Source: Plantago major
Taxonomy: Eukaryota > Streptophyta > Magnoliopsida > Lamiales > Plantaginaceae
DNA: 64,000 nt
Assembly: GCA_026545765.1 (NCBI GenBank)
Contig: CM048843.1
Coordinates: 87,235,050-87,299,049 of the forward strand
Direction: 5' to 3'
Shown here: positions 33,172 to 44,413 of the stretch, piece by piece
How positions within the stretch are numbered: the first letter of the stretch is position 1
How the letters are laid out: each line of letters starts with the position of its first letter
Program-made: the position numbers and the translations under genes
The notes under the pieces: model-generated
What the model saw: only the letters and a program-made list of their open reading frames with translations
What the model was told of the DNA's origin: nothing
Database searches by the model: none

Positions 33172-33196
33172 ATCTCTCCCCCCCCCCCCCCCCTTC
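33172..33196 (-). other. Polypurine tract of the Gypsy element
   Basis: The minus strand reads GAA, then about 16 G, then AGAGA, a few bases before the presumed LTR start. The long pure G run has probably expanded by slippage. Confidence 0.55.
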
Positions 33197-33606
33197 GTTC
33201 TACAGTCCGAGTTATGTAATAGCTCGAACTGTAGAAGAAAAAGGTATTTGTATCCGAGATATATAGATCCGAGTACGGTTAGGATCTGAAGAAGTCTTCT
33301 GTGGAAGAGTGTATAGGAAGCAATCCGTTGGGCCAAATATGTGGAATGGCCCACCTGGGCTGATGAGCAGTGATTCAAAAGGCCCAAAAAGTCGCATGTC
33401 CGGCCCACGGAAAAAGATCCCGAGTGAAGCGATGCGACTCTTGGATTGAGAAGATCAACGGTTGGGATTTAAACCCAAGTGATGTGACGTTTCTGAGAAG
33501 AATTAAATGGGGTGTAACGTCAATACACCACTTGTGAATGCGCCGTTGGATCAAGAGATCAACGGTTGGGTTTGAATCTGTGATGTGACGCTTTTCCCCA
33601 ATTGCC

Positions 33607-33614
33607 TATAAATA
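33607..33614 (+). promoter_or_regulatory. TATA box of the antisense transcription unit
   Basis: TATAAATA on the plus strand in CCTATAAATAGTTGCC, opposite to the retroelement's direction. A leader exon (about 33640-33800), a GT-AG intron (33801-34312) and an ATG at 34314 follow at normal spacing. Confidence 0.6.
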
Positions 33615-34313
33615 GTTGCCTAACTGCCGCTTTCACACTTTAGCCAAACCGAAACTCGAGCGATTCTTAAGCAATCCGAAAACAAAAATCAATCCGAGCA
33701 ACCAAAACTGCAAAATCTTTCACTTTCCAACCGAGATCATACTCTCGAGAGCTAGCAAGGCTTCGACGTCCGTCCAAACTTACCAAATCAACTTTATCAA
33801 GTAAGTATGTCTTGATTCTTCCTGAATTTTCTTTTTTATGATATGCTCGCTTAATGCTTGTATGCTTTTCCCTTGTCTGGACGTTTGTTTGTTGATTCCG
33901 TGGTTTCACATGTTGCATGTGGTAGACTCCTGTAGCATACTTAGTTGGAATACTCCTCCTGTATGCTGTATTGTGCTAATTTCCCTCAGTGGAAACTTGT
34001 TGAGCTGACTTGTATAATATGTGAAATATGCATAAAAATCGGTATTGCATGTTCCTATTGTAGTATTTTGGTGCCGATTGGCACATAGACCTTTATATGT
34101 TGTCCATGTTAGTGTGCCATATAGGGTAGATAATAGTGCCAATGGCACGTCTTTGCGTGCCAAGTCTAGTACCCGTGGTGTCATGAGATTGTGTCCCATG
34201 TAGAAAATCTGATAAAGTAGGGCTTCCTCGGACCATTGGACTTAATAAGATACCTAAATTAACTCTCGGACAATCACAATCCCCGTTACTGATCCATTTC
34301 CTTGTGCCCTAGG

Positions 34314-37239
34314 ATGTCCGGGAGTGATAGTCAGAATCATCACGAGGCTCAAAGCTACGATGATGGAGCAAGCCAGGTGACTGAGTCCGTGGACGTAACC
34401 GCATCCGTGTCAGATTACCTAGTGTTGGAGGTTGTGCCTACCAGGGACGAGCAAGTGATCCCGGATGCGCATGAAGTTGTCGTCGTTGAACTCCTTTCTT
34501 CCAGGGATTCCGATGCTGGGCAAGGAGTCCGCAATGTGACAGAAACTCGGCCTGAAGTGGTAGTGGGCCAGGAAGATGTTGCTAGGATTAGGTCTCGAGT
34601 CCAGTCTTGGACCATAGATGGTGGTGGTGTGTCCGCTGGTTTGAATGAACCTCGGACTGAGCAGGGAGGTGACAGTGGTCAGAACACGGATGATGTGGAG
34701 ATGTTCGAGGCTGGAGAGGAGGACCGTGTGGAGACGGAGGCAGGTCCTTCCAATCCTAATACCTCCGAGGTGCCATTGGCTGATGGCGAAGAGGAGGATG
34801 AAGATGAGGAGGAGGAGGAAGATGAGGAAGAGGAGGACACCTCCGAAAATGTCCGACCGCTTAGGCACTCTGTACGGAATAATCGTCAGATTGTTCTTCA
34901 CCCTAAAGCAACCGCAGACCCTACTCCTCGGTTGGTAGCTGGTCGTGGAGCAAAAGCAGCACGAATCAAGTTTCCTCATTCTGCATCCATTTGTTGATAT
35001 AGCGGACCCGTGGCGAAGTTCAACAGACGGTCATTTCCCCACATGTCCGTCCAAACTGAAGTTGAAGGACATCCCAGAGTGGAGGCGGAAGTGGAAGATT
35101 CCCGACTCTGTGGAGATAATGGTCCCAGAGCCCGGGCATGCATTTTATAATCCGTCTGCCGGATATATGTGTGTGCACGAGGCGGCATTCTCTTGCGGGT
35201 GGAAGATCCCTATTGCGCCCGAGCTTAAGCAGATCCTGAATCACATTGGGATTGGTCCGAGCCAGGTTATCCCGAAATCTCTGGGTAACCTCATTTGTTT
35301 TATTATCTTTTGTAAAAAGAAGGGGTAGCCGGTGAATTTCAAGAATTTCCGGCAACTGTTCCAAGTGACTTTCAGTCCGGGGAATCCTCTTTTCTATACG
35401 TTTGTAAATAGAAAGGCGTATAACTTTATTTCTGATTCCATCTCCTCCATCGAATCAAAATGGTGGAGTAAATACATTTTTGTGGGGATGGCTTTGGAGC
35501 CTGGGGAGTCCGCTAGGAGGCGAGAACAGTGGGGGTTGCCCAAAAAGTTTTCGAGAGACAACATCCCGGATTGGCACCCACTCCCGAAGAACGTGGCTCC
35601 GTGGGTGGCGGAGATTCACAAGAAAAATAATCCGCCCACGTACCCGTTCCACGGATTAATTTGTCAGCCGCTGCCATACTTGTGCGGACTGACAAATGTC
35701 GTGGAAGTCGGGGGAAAGACATATTTCAGTAAGAATCTCTAATCTAGGATTTTTGCTTTCTTTCCTCGTGAATGCCATGCTTTGAACTTTTATTCCCCAG
35801 ATTTCTGTTATGCTTCCTTTATGCATCCGTATCTGACACTTTTATTTTGTTTTGCAGCTTACTGGTTCGATTATATAATGTCGACCCTCCGTGAGAAGAA
35901 GAAGCTGCAGAGAGAACAACAGGCCTTGGAAATGGCTGCTGGGCAGAGGAGGAAGATTATCAATACTTCCTCGGGTCTTCCTATGTCGGACACAAAGAAT
36001 GCTGCGGTTTTTGCTGCTGAGGAGGAGCGGCAGAAAAAAGGCGGGGGAGGATCCGCAAGTGATGGGGGTGCCCGACAGGGGTAAAGGTCCCGCCACACAA
36101 AGCACCATCAACATCATTGCCATCTACATGGACGTCCTGATGCGGGACGCAATTGTCTCCGGGAATAAGAGGGAAGGACACCACGGGTGCCTCTCCCGCA
36201 TCAAAGAGACAACTCTTCTTCGCTACCCTGCCTCCGTCCGACCAAGCCGCTCTTGACGCGGAGTACGAGCGGAGTCATGGACGCTGTAGTAGAAGGGTTG
36301 GGGAGCTCCATGAGCTCCATCAGAGGGTATGTACATTTGTTTTTCCTCTGCGATTTCTAAATAAAATGTGCAACTCCTAAATGTACGGACCTCTTGTAGC
36401 TCGGATGCCTCATAAAGGCAATGCAGTGGAAGGCCAGTGAGCGGGCCACTATCGAAGAGGACCTTCATAAGGCGGTAGCCTCAGCGGCGGACGAGGCAGA
36501 AAAAGCTAGGCGGGCGGAAACCCACCTGAAGCAGAAGGACAATGCCATAGCCAAGCTGAAGGCTAGCTTGGAGAATCTTAAGTCGGACTTGATGTGGCAG
36601 GAGAACTTCATAGATTCGTCTATGAAGGCTTTTTTGGAATCGAAGGACTCACTTCTTGAAGACCTCTAATTTTCCCGCCTTGAGGCTGTCCGAGACTTTA
36701 TGAAGTCAGACTCCTTCAAGTTTTTAATGGCGGCGGATAAAGCTGATGCGCTTCGCCTGGAGGGGTTTTCGTCCGCCATTGGCCAACTGCAAGGGAAGGG
36801 ACTGCTTCCCCCCAACTTTAACTGGAAGGCGGAAGGGCTAGATCCGGCCGCAGATGCCAATGGAGTAGAGATCCCGGTGGAGGTTGTTCCGGATGAGAAG
36901 CTGGGCGCGTGTGAGTTCGCAGAGATAGTCACCGAGGAAGGTGAGATTGACATCACCAACGGCAGGCCTTTTCTTCCCAAGTGCATCCCGGATGCTCTTC
37001 AAAAGGTATGCTTCTTGCCTTTTGAGGACAACATGAAATATCTGAAGGACTGGTACTTCATGCCTACTCGGGTCGTTGATCATGCTGCGGACTTCAACCT
37101 ATTTGAGCGCATACAGGCCACCTTTGATGAAGTTGCTGCATCCCGTGCCGCTGCTGCCAATGCTAATGCCAATCTGTCCTCCACCAATCCGTCCGAAGTA
37201 GACAAAGCTGGGCCGAACCAACCTCCTCCTCCACAGTAA
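34314..37239 (+). pseudogene. Antisense gene of the Gypsy element: Transposase_28-type (gypsy-associated) protein
   Basis: The start at 34314 follows an intron acceptor directly. Part 1 (to about 34970) is an acidic N terminus with a long Glu/Asp run. Part 2 (34980-35730) is the conserved domain of plant 'putative gypsy-type transposon' proteins: DIPEWRRKWKIPDSVEI, GYMCVHEAAFSCGWKIPI, LNHIGIGPSQVIP, then FKNFRQLFQV and PFHGLICQPLPYLCGL. An intron (about 35731-35858) follows, then coiled-coil-like charged segments (EKKKLQREQQALEMAA; 36421-36669 rich in Ala/Glu/Lys) and a C-terminal part ending NQPPPPQ. Damage: a shift near 34975, a TAG for Trp at 35326-35328, a shift near 36060 and a stop at 36667. 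The role in the element is unknown. Confidence 0.75.
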
Positions 37240-37650
37240 GAAGTCTGGGGTATGCCTCGTTGAAAATTTGTAATCATTCGAATGTTGAGATGTTTTGATG
37301 GCACGGGACGTTGCCAAGTACAATATTTATCATTTCTGTTGTCTGTACGTAGTAGTTATCCTCGGCACAATGTTACTTTTGTCTTTGATATAACAATTGT
37401 GTGCTCCTTTATTTTCCTTGATCCGTCCTTCATACGCTCGGTTATCGTAAGTAGCAAATATACAACTTTTGCAAGCTCGGACAACTGTCTTTATTATACC
37501 GACTTACTTTGTGGTGATGCGTAATCTTCTAGAAGGGGGAAGGTGAAGCGGTAAAGTCGCCATTATTACTGCGTCCTTTCATCTTTCGAGCCGTCAGATG
37601 GTGGACATGTGGCGTGATCGTAGGGATTCTTCATTCCTATAAATAAGGAT
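37240..37650. other. 3' flank of the antisense gene and second promoter region
   Basis: Starts with GGGGTATGCCTCGTTGAAAATTTGTA, which resembles the sequence after the next ORF (38133). Contains TATAAATA at 37638-37645 on the plus strand. Confidence 0.5.
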
Positions 37651-38121
37651 ATGGTAATTCTTCCTTTCTCACTGTTTTACCTTTCTTCAGCCTTTCCTTT
37701 TCTAGAAATTTACTCTCTGAAAAAGTCAGATTCCTTTAGGATTTCGAAAGCCGCCCGAAAAGTTGCAGGCCAAGCTAGGCAACCTCACCTTAATGCAAGC
37801 TCAGTGCTACCCGACTTGGAGAACTTCGACTTTGGAGAACCAGATGATCCCAAGTACGATTGTTGTCGGCACTGGATAAATTGTGCCTGCGGAAACATGC
37901 ACCCTCCGACTTATTCTGGTAAAGGCACAATGGATGACTCAATCATTCTTGATCCAGAAGGTGATCCCCCTTTGTGTCTAGTGGTCGCCAGGAGGCGAGC
38001 CGAGGAAGAGAGAGAGCGGATGCTGAAGATGATCCGTAGGAGGATCCGAATGCAGCAACAAGCTCGTCGGGCTCAAGGTGGTGGCTCGGAATCTCAAGGC
38101 TCAACCTCGGGAATCCACTGA
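37651..38121 (+). CDS. Second antisense ORF of the Gypsy element, unknown function
   Basis: 156 codons, uninterrupted. A hydrophobic N terminus (LPFSLFYLSSAFPFLEIY) might be untranslated, since the first ATG lies only six bases from a TATA box. The body has a Cys/His cluster, CCRHWINCACGNMHPP, and a strongly basic, charged C terminus (EEERERMLKMIRRRIRMQQQ). I do not recognise the family. The cluster could bind zinc; that is inference. It shares a 3' flank motif with the preceding antisense gene, which suggests related transcription units. Confidence 0.45.
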   Translation: MVILPFSLFYLSSAFPFLEIYSLKKSDSFRISKAARKVAGQARQPHLNASSVLPDLENFDFGEPDDPKYDCCRHWINCACGNMHPPTYSGKGTMDDSIILDPEGDPPLCLVVARRRAEEERERMLKMIRRRIRMQQQARRAQGGGSESQGSTSGIH

Positions 38122-39279
38122 AGGGATAAGGCGGGGTATGCCCCGTAGGCATATGTATGGTCCTCGGACCTTGAAAAGTTGTACTTTCCGTTTTTTGAAT
38201 GTTTGAATGATTTTCTAATGAAATTCGAACTGACCTCAATAGATGACGTTGTTACCTTTTTCATAGACTTACTTTGTCGGATCATTTTTATACCATTTAC
38301 TTGCAAAATGGCCAGCAGGTACGAACTCGGACACGGTTAATGGGCTTGTCTGGATCAGGTAGGGTAAGCTCAATCGATCCAACACTCCAGTTGAACCGAC
38401 CTTAATACGTGGCGGGCAATGATTGGTCGGAGTTTTCTATAAAAAGGCATGATCCAAGTACAGAATCCGTACAAACTGATCCCAGATTCTTCTTCTTCTA
38501 TCTCTGCCGTTTTGACTTGCCTGTCTTTTAAGACTCCCATCCTAAATCCAGGAAAGGTGGAGGTCTTGAATGATAGGCTGCTCAAAGGAAATCATCAAAG
38601 CCGAATCTCTACTCCTTTCTCCCAATCCTACTTTAGTGGCTCGAATCTCTCTTGAATTGGTACGTAGAAATCTCTTGATTTCAAAAGAGTTGGAGTCTCT
38701 AAAGATGGTTAGGCAGAGATCTAGTCGTTTCGACTTCTAAATACCATTGTTCGTTGGGACTCTGTACTTCCCAAGCATGGGATCTATACGAGTACACCAT
38801 GGTACGGTGATATCATAAAAGATTCTGTCATGTCTAACCATTTTTCAATGGGTAGGTAGATCGGGCTCTTGGTTTCCACAGAAATTATGCTTATCGATTG
38901 ACACGGAGAATGCTTTCCTGACGGAGGAATAATCCCGAGAGAAGATGACAAGTCTACAAAATCCTTTCGTTACCTTTTAGCATTGTAATCGTAGATCTTA
39001 CAAAGATCCGAGATTGTAAACTGTAAATACAGTGTTATGGCTGCCTTTTTTCGTGTATGAATAAAATTGCTTTGCTTTTCTGCTGTCTGAATACGAGTTT
39101 CTAGATTTATGAATTGAAAGATAAAAGTTGCATTGATTTGACGGAAATTCAATCACAACCTGTGGGCCGTAAAGGCAATGACAAAAGAATAACAAAAACA
39201 GAACTGACGGAGTTCCGCATAACAAACAGTTTTAAACCTAAAATGTCCAAACAACTGGCAGAGTTCCGTGTGACATACT
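38122..39279. other. Non-coding; third plus-strand TATA
   Basis: TATAAAAAGG at 38438-38447 is followed by a 68-codon frame (38449-38655) with no recognised motif. The rest to 39279 shows nothing I can name. Confidence 0.45.
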
Positions 39280-39833
39280 CTAAGCATAGAACTTTTGAAG
39301 GTTTTTGGCGTTCCAAGTACGCTTGAGTGGGTGTCCCTGATCATCCTCTAATTCATAACTCCCATTCACTCCTGCTCCACTGATCTTGTAGGGTCCCTCC
39401 CACTTAGGTTCAAGCTTCCCGACTTTGCTCAAGATATCATATCTACGGAGCACCAGGTCTCCGACCTGTAGATCTTTAACTCGAATATTTTTGTTGTAAG
39501 CCCGGGCTGCAGTAGCTTGATACCTGTGAATGTTAGCCAACGCCTCGGTTCTTTTCTACTCCAGCATATCTAGATCGAATATCCGGGCTTCATGATTGAC
39601 GGAATCATTGAACTCTTGGATCCTCATTGTTTCAACTGCAATTTCCGCTGGTATGACTGCTTCCGAGCCATAGACCAGGGCAAAAGGGGTTTCTCTACTT
39701 GCGGTCCGTGCAGTGGTGCGATGAACCCACAGTACGCCATCTAGGTCATCCGCCCAATTCTCCTGAGAAGTCCTTAGCCGATTTTCCAAGATCTTAAGAA
39801 TCGTTTTGTTTGTGGACTCCGCTTGTCCATTAG
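39280..39833 (-). pseudogene. Gypsy integrase, C-terminal half
   Basis: Begins at the insertion point with QANGQAESTNKTILK, then LWVHRTTARTASRETPF and VYGSEAVIPAEI. After a TAG stop (near 39556) it reads ARAYNKNIRVKDLQVGDLVL and KWEGPYKISG, the chromodomain-less C-terminal module of Tat integrases. The N-terminal half lies at 45705-46370. The two halves meet exactly at the CTTGT duplication. Confidence 0.88.
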
Positions 39834-39838
39834 CTTGT
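39834..39838. repeat. Target-site duplication CTTGT (left)
   Basis: CTTGT precedes TGATGAGACA at 39839 and recurs at 45700-45704 after ...CACATCA. Confidence 0.9.
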
Positions 39839-41094
39839 TGATGAGACAATATTCTAACGTCTCAGTTGGTCCTTTTTAGTAGTCTTTGTGAGTTTTTGTC
39901 TTTAGTTTTCTAGTGCTTTTTGTATGTTTTTATGCTTTGGTATTTTGATGTTGTTTTGCAGGAATCGATGATTTTGAGCCAAAATAAGGGCAAGCTGGTT
40001 AATATGGCTCGCCGCGGCAAGGGATTCAGTCCGCCGTGGCGAGATTTTACGAGACTGTTGAGAGGCTCGCCCGACAAGGAAATTGGTCCACCGCGACGAG
40101 TTTATGCGAATGATATATATATTGCGATAAAGAAGGCTCGCCATGTAAGTAATCAAGCATGGCAAGTAGATTTTGCTGAATGGCTCCCCTGTTTTGAAGA
40201 AAGATGCTCACCGCGGCGAAGGAATTGTCCGTCAAGTAGATTTTACGATATCTGATACGATTAAGATATAGGCTCGCCATGCGAACTATTTCTTCATTGC
40301 GAGCGACGTAATTAATTTTAATTTCCTTATGAGATTAGAATTTTTGATCCCTTTCTTTTCAGACTTCTGTTAACTTAGTTTTGAGAAAAAAGCTCCAGGA
40401 GCCACACATTGACATTGAGACATCTTTGGAGCTTGGTTATTGATTGATTTTGTTCATCAAGATTATTGGTATTGATTTCTCCATTGCTTGTTCTTTGCAA
40501 TCTTGTTCATCTATGTTTCATATCATTATTACCATGAATCTTTGCATGCCATCATCAATTATGAGTAGCTAAACACCTTTGAATACAGTAGTATGTGAAG
40601 ATTATGCATATTCGTTCTAGGGTTTATCAAAGCACTCATATAGGTTAGTCTCGTATAAAATCTTCGTAAAAACCTTCAATTCAATAAGTTCGTATTAAAT
40701 TCTCTAAATTGTTCATGTTTAAGGATCGTGAATTGACAACTCACGATTTCTCCAGTATAATATTTTCTAAGAACAATTGGTTGAATCGAATTGATTGATT
40801 TGTTGTACAACAACCGTGTGACAAATATGAGTGTTATCCCTAGTTCGAATTAGCATAATTAGATCTTGCTACTGTATTCATCATTCTCTCATTGTTAATC
40901 GTATCTTAGCTATAGTTAAACTAGTTAGAAGTATAATCAAAACCAAACAAATCAATCCGTTTCCACAAGTGACTATTTGCTTTCAACTGCTTTGTAGCTT
41001 AATTGGTTCCTTAGCGAACGATTTTGTGGTTAGCGTTGTCTGTCTACAACAACTGCTTTCTACTTGTTTTCTAAGTAGTAATTTGAGCACATCA
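39839..41094 (+). repeat. Athila-like 5' LTR
   Basis: Matches 44414-45699 closely at both ends (last 680 bp nearly identical). The region 40003-40310 is strongly diverged: the CGCCGCGGCGA words of the other LTR are partly mutated here (for example CGCCGTGGCGA, CACCGCGGCGA). Confidence 0.92.
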
Positions 41095-41098
41095 AATT

Positions 41099-41116
41099 TG
41101 GCGCCGCTGCCGGGGA
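41099..41116 (+). other. Primer-binding site (tRNA-Asp type)
   Basis: TGGCGCCGCTGCCGGGGA lies four bases after the 5' LTR. Athila-group elements use this site. Confidence 0.8.
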
Positions 41117-41217
41117 ATCAATTCCTACTGTAGCACTTGATTGCAAATCTTTACTTGTTTTCCAGCTTACCTGAAGTTTAGTGCACTAACAGAAACTAAA
41201 GATATTTCGAGGTTTTC

Positions 41218-42134
41218 ATGTTGTGTAGCTCTAACAACAGGTTGATCAGAAAGGACATTTCAATGGCTCAGTTAACCTATGGAGCTACATGCAGCCCGGC
41301 GAGGTTAAGGCCGGGAAAGCCCAAGTTCTACGGAATGGCCAAGTTCCTTAATCTCCCCAAGTTCTACGAAATGGCCAACGAGGATGTGATAAGGTTCCTC
41401 AAGGAGTTTGAAGTACTGATTGCAGGGATTCCGTTGACAGCCGAAGGAGTGACAATTTCAGATGGAGAGATAAGGAAGAAGGTTTTTCCAATGTGCCTGC
41501 AGGATAAAGCTAGGAACTGGCTGTTGAACTAGCCTGGGGGTTCTCTACCTACTTGGGATTCTCTCTATAAGGCCTTCGTGAATAAATTCTACCCTCCCGA
41601 GAGAACACAACAACTTCGTGCCCAGATAATGCAGTTTCAGCAGATGCATGATGAGACCTTCTATGAAGCTCGGGAACATTTTTTGCAGTTATTGGCCCAA
41701 TGCCCTCACCACAGGATAGGCGATATGAGCTTATGTGTCCGATTTTATGAAGGCTGGATTGGGAATATCAAAATATGGTCGATATGAGTTGTAAAAACTC
41801 CTTCCTGGAAGCCTCCGCTGATGAATTGAACAGTGTTTTCGAGAAGCTGGCAACAACATTGCAACTTAAGGGAGCAAGAGAGAAGGCTAGGAGAATGGCA
41901 GCCAGAGCAGTGGAAGAGACTCCAGGGCCGTGTATTACTGAGCTAGAAAACGAAATTAGGAGCCATATGGAGAGGTCTGAGAGGTACTGGTTTGAGGCGC
42001 AGAAAATTCAGGAAAAAAATAACCAGAGGTTCGACAGTATCGAGCAATCGCAAAGAATGCTGGAACAGATATTGGGTGACTTGGTTGGGAAATTGCATCT
42101 TATGGAGAAAGGTAGACCCCCAGCAGCCCCATAA
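41218..42134 (+). pseudogene. Athila-like gag
   Basis: The likely original start is MAQLTYGAT at 41263. The Retrotrans_gag pattern is clear: FLKEFEVLIAG, VFPMCLQDKARNWLLN, stop, PGGSLPTWDSLYKAFVNKF, RTQQLRAQIMQFQQMHDETF and QLLAQCPHHRIGD. The TAG at 41530-41532 sits between NWLL and PGG. A one-base shift near 41765 leads into a coiled-coil-like part (EKLATTLQLKGAREKARRM, ENEIRSHMERSERYWFEAQ). Gag builds the particle. Inactive. Confidence 0.82.
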
Positions 42135-42467
42135 AACAGTAGAGTCCTGGCGGTTGAGATAAATTTTGAAGAACCAAGGAAAGTTAAGTCTGTTGTTGCT
42201 ACCTGTACCAACAAGGTTGAGCACCCTGCATCAGATGAGGGAACTCCAGCAACGGTTCCAGTGACCTGTGTACTGACAGACGAGTAGACTGAAGATGTAG
42301 CCTTTGTTGAATCGACAGGGGATGAAGTCGAGGAACCGAGTTTCGTGATTCCAGAAGAGGAGGCAAATGCGGAGCAAGAAACTGCTGAACCCAACCCCCC
42401 CCCCCCCCCCCCACCCTAATAATTCCTAAGGCAGAAAAGAGTATAAGCGACTCAAGCGGTTTGATTC

Positions 42468-42959
42468 TTGGTAGGCATTGGGTGTTCAACTCAGGTTACC
42501 AGAATAGTCGACACTGGTGCTCGTTGCAATTTGATGACTTTTGACACCTATGAAGACTTAGGCTTACAGGGATTGGAGCCGCGCAGATGCTTTATGACTC
42601 TTGCTAGTGGAACTAGACGCAGATGCATGGGGATCGTGGAAGATGTTCCGGTTAAGCTGGATGGTATAACAGTGATGACAGATTTTGTGGTAGTGGAATC
42701 GCCGAGGGTGAAGGGGAAAGAATTGGAAAGAGATATGCTACTTCTAGGGAGACCCTTCATCCGCTCAACTCTCATGGTGGTGAATTTACATGCCCGAACC
42801 TGCACAATTGAGGTGCAAGGCAAGCCACGTGAACTTAAAGCCTATTCTGCTCCATTATATTCTGTTTCGCAGGTTGACAGCAGGAAATTCATAGGAGCGC
42901 ACACTGGACCCCTATATATACATACTTATCAACAGGGAAGAAAAGAGTCGCACCAATGA
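42468..42959 (+). CDS. Athila-like aspartic protease domain
   Basis: An open frame of 163 codons with the retropepsin active site RIVDTGARCNLMTF, FMTLASGTRRRCMG, and the second conserved loop MLLLGRPFIRSTLMVV. The catalytic Asp and the ILGRPF-like loop are intact. It is cut off from gag by stops between 42134 and 42467, including a run of about 18 C (42395-42412). Probably not translated in context. Confidence 0.75.
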   Translation: MVGIGCSTQVTRIVDTGARCNLMTFDTYEDLGLQGLEPRRCFMTLASGTRRRCMGIVEDVPVKLDGITVMTDFVVVESPRVKGKELERDMLLLGRPFIRSTLMVVNLHARTCTIEVQGKPRELKAYSAPLYSVSQVDSRKFIGAHTGPLYIHTYQQGRKESHQ

Positions 42960-44400
42960 AGAACCAAGAACTTCCAGTGCAGATTGTAGCCAACACGGAA
43001 GAGTCATGTACATGATTGTAAAGGTACACCTGCAGGCAAGCCACTGTTGATCCCATTTTCTTTTCTTTTTCACTCTACACTTAAGGACATGCTTGAGTTT
43101 AGATTTGGGGAGGGGGAAATGTGCTCTCTAGTGTCTTGTCTGCATTTTCTCTATTACCTGAGTCTCTAGAGTCTTTCGTCCTTTACTTTATGTATGTTTT
43201 GGTCATTTTTCTTTTCCGATCGTTTTTTCTTTTACCCTCAAGAGTCTTCCGTGAGTCGTTCTTCCAAGTTATGAAAGCTTCTATTGTGATTGTTAAATTT
43301 GCTTGCTGCTTATGTTTTGCATGATACTTAACTGAGGTGGTATAGTGGATTTAAAAGCCCATAAGTTTGTTTCTCCTGTAAATAGCAAGTCTGTTTAACT
43401 CTTTAGTCCAAAAAGCCGGTGAGAAACTTTAAGCCGATGGAAAAATATTGTACCGGCGCTTGTGTGATCCTTTCAGGAAGTGCAAACCCTCTTGTTTGCG
43501 CCTTTTCATTCTCATGTGTACTCAGTTAAGTTAAGTATGATGAACAACATGCTCTTCATGTTTCATTTTATCAAAAGCCAGTACATTGCGAAGAACCGGT
43601 TTGGGGAGAAGAAATTTGCTGAAGAACCGGTTTGGGGAGAAGAAATTTGTTGTGTTGACATGTTTATTGTTCATTTTATGTAATATGTATTACTTCCCCT
43701 GATTAGTTGATTCGTCTCGGAGTGTATTTGTGGTGCTTGTGACCACCGTAGTCGTGTTGGGCGTGTTTCAAATACTACCTATACACCGGCGTGGTCCTAA
43801 AAAGCCATATGTCCGTGAGGGTTGATGGCACGTATACCAAACTGACACGCACAAAAGTGCGGACTTCGGTAAAACAGACACTACCAAAAAAGTGAGACTA
43901 AAAGAGTCCATAGTGGCCAAATTGATTAGCATCTAACTTATTGTATGCAAATATGTGGTTTATGGAAGTTGGCTGTATGTCTTGGCAAGCTGCTATACGC
44001 AAGGAAAAAGTCCCTTCTGACTTAACTGATTGAGTACATTGCATGAGGTATTTGAGGCACCTTTGTGACGAAAGTCACCTTCCTTTTCTCTTATTGTTCT
44101 TGAGTGTTTAACCCACTGGACACTTCCAGAGTGAGAGAGAGATGTGTAGGATTTCCTAGTGAGGGATTGGAGAGTTAGACTTAAGTGCTATTTACTTGAG
44201 AAACTCTCTTACAGGATTTTTTGTGCACTATTTCTGTCAAGGTTTGTTGAGTGCAAACGTTTTGCATCTTGTGAATTTAATGCTTACAATGGTAGGATTC
44301 GGTCACTTGGAAGATTGACTCGTCTGTGTGTTATTATATGTCGTAGTCTAAGTCTAGTTGTCTTTAATTTGTTTGTTTGCTCGGGGACGAGCAAAGGTTC
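42960..44400. other. Non-coding internal region of the Athila-like element
   Basis: No polymerase or integrase motif on either strand. It holds GATTTGGGGAGGGGGAAATG (43104-43123), a possible internal purine tract, a 33-bp tandem duplication at about 43588-43650 (GAAGAACCGGTTTGGGGAGA twice), and the stretch 43720-43880 also found degenerate in the Copia element at 4040-4200. Confidence 0.65.
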
Positions 44401-44413
44401 GGTTTGGGGATTT
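44401..44413 (+). other. Polypurine tract of the Athila-like element
   Basis: GGTTTGGGGATTT directly before the LTR start TGATGAG, in the position and with the spelling usual for Athila relatives. Confidence 0.8.

Noticed and set aside
34415-34979. Minus-strand ORFs opposite the acidic Gypsy antisense gene
   Set aside because: They are mirror frames of the Glu/Asp-rich coding strand; the plus strand has the promoter, intron and family motif.
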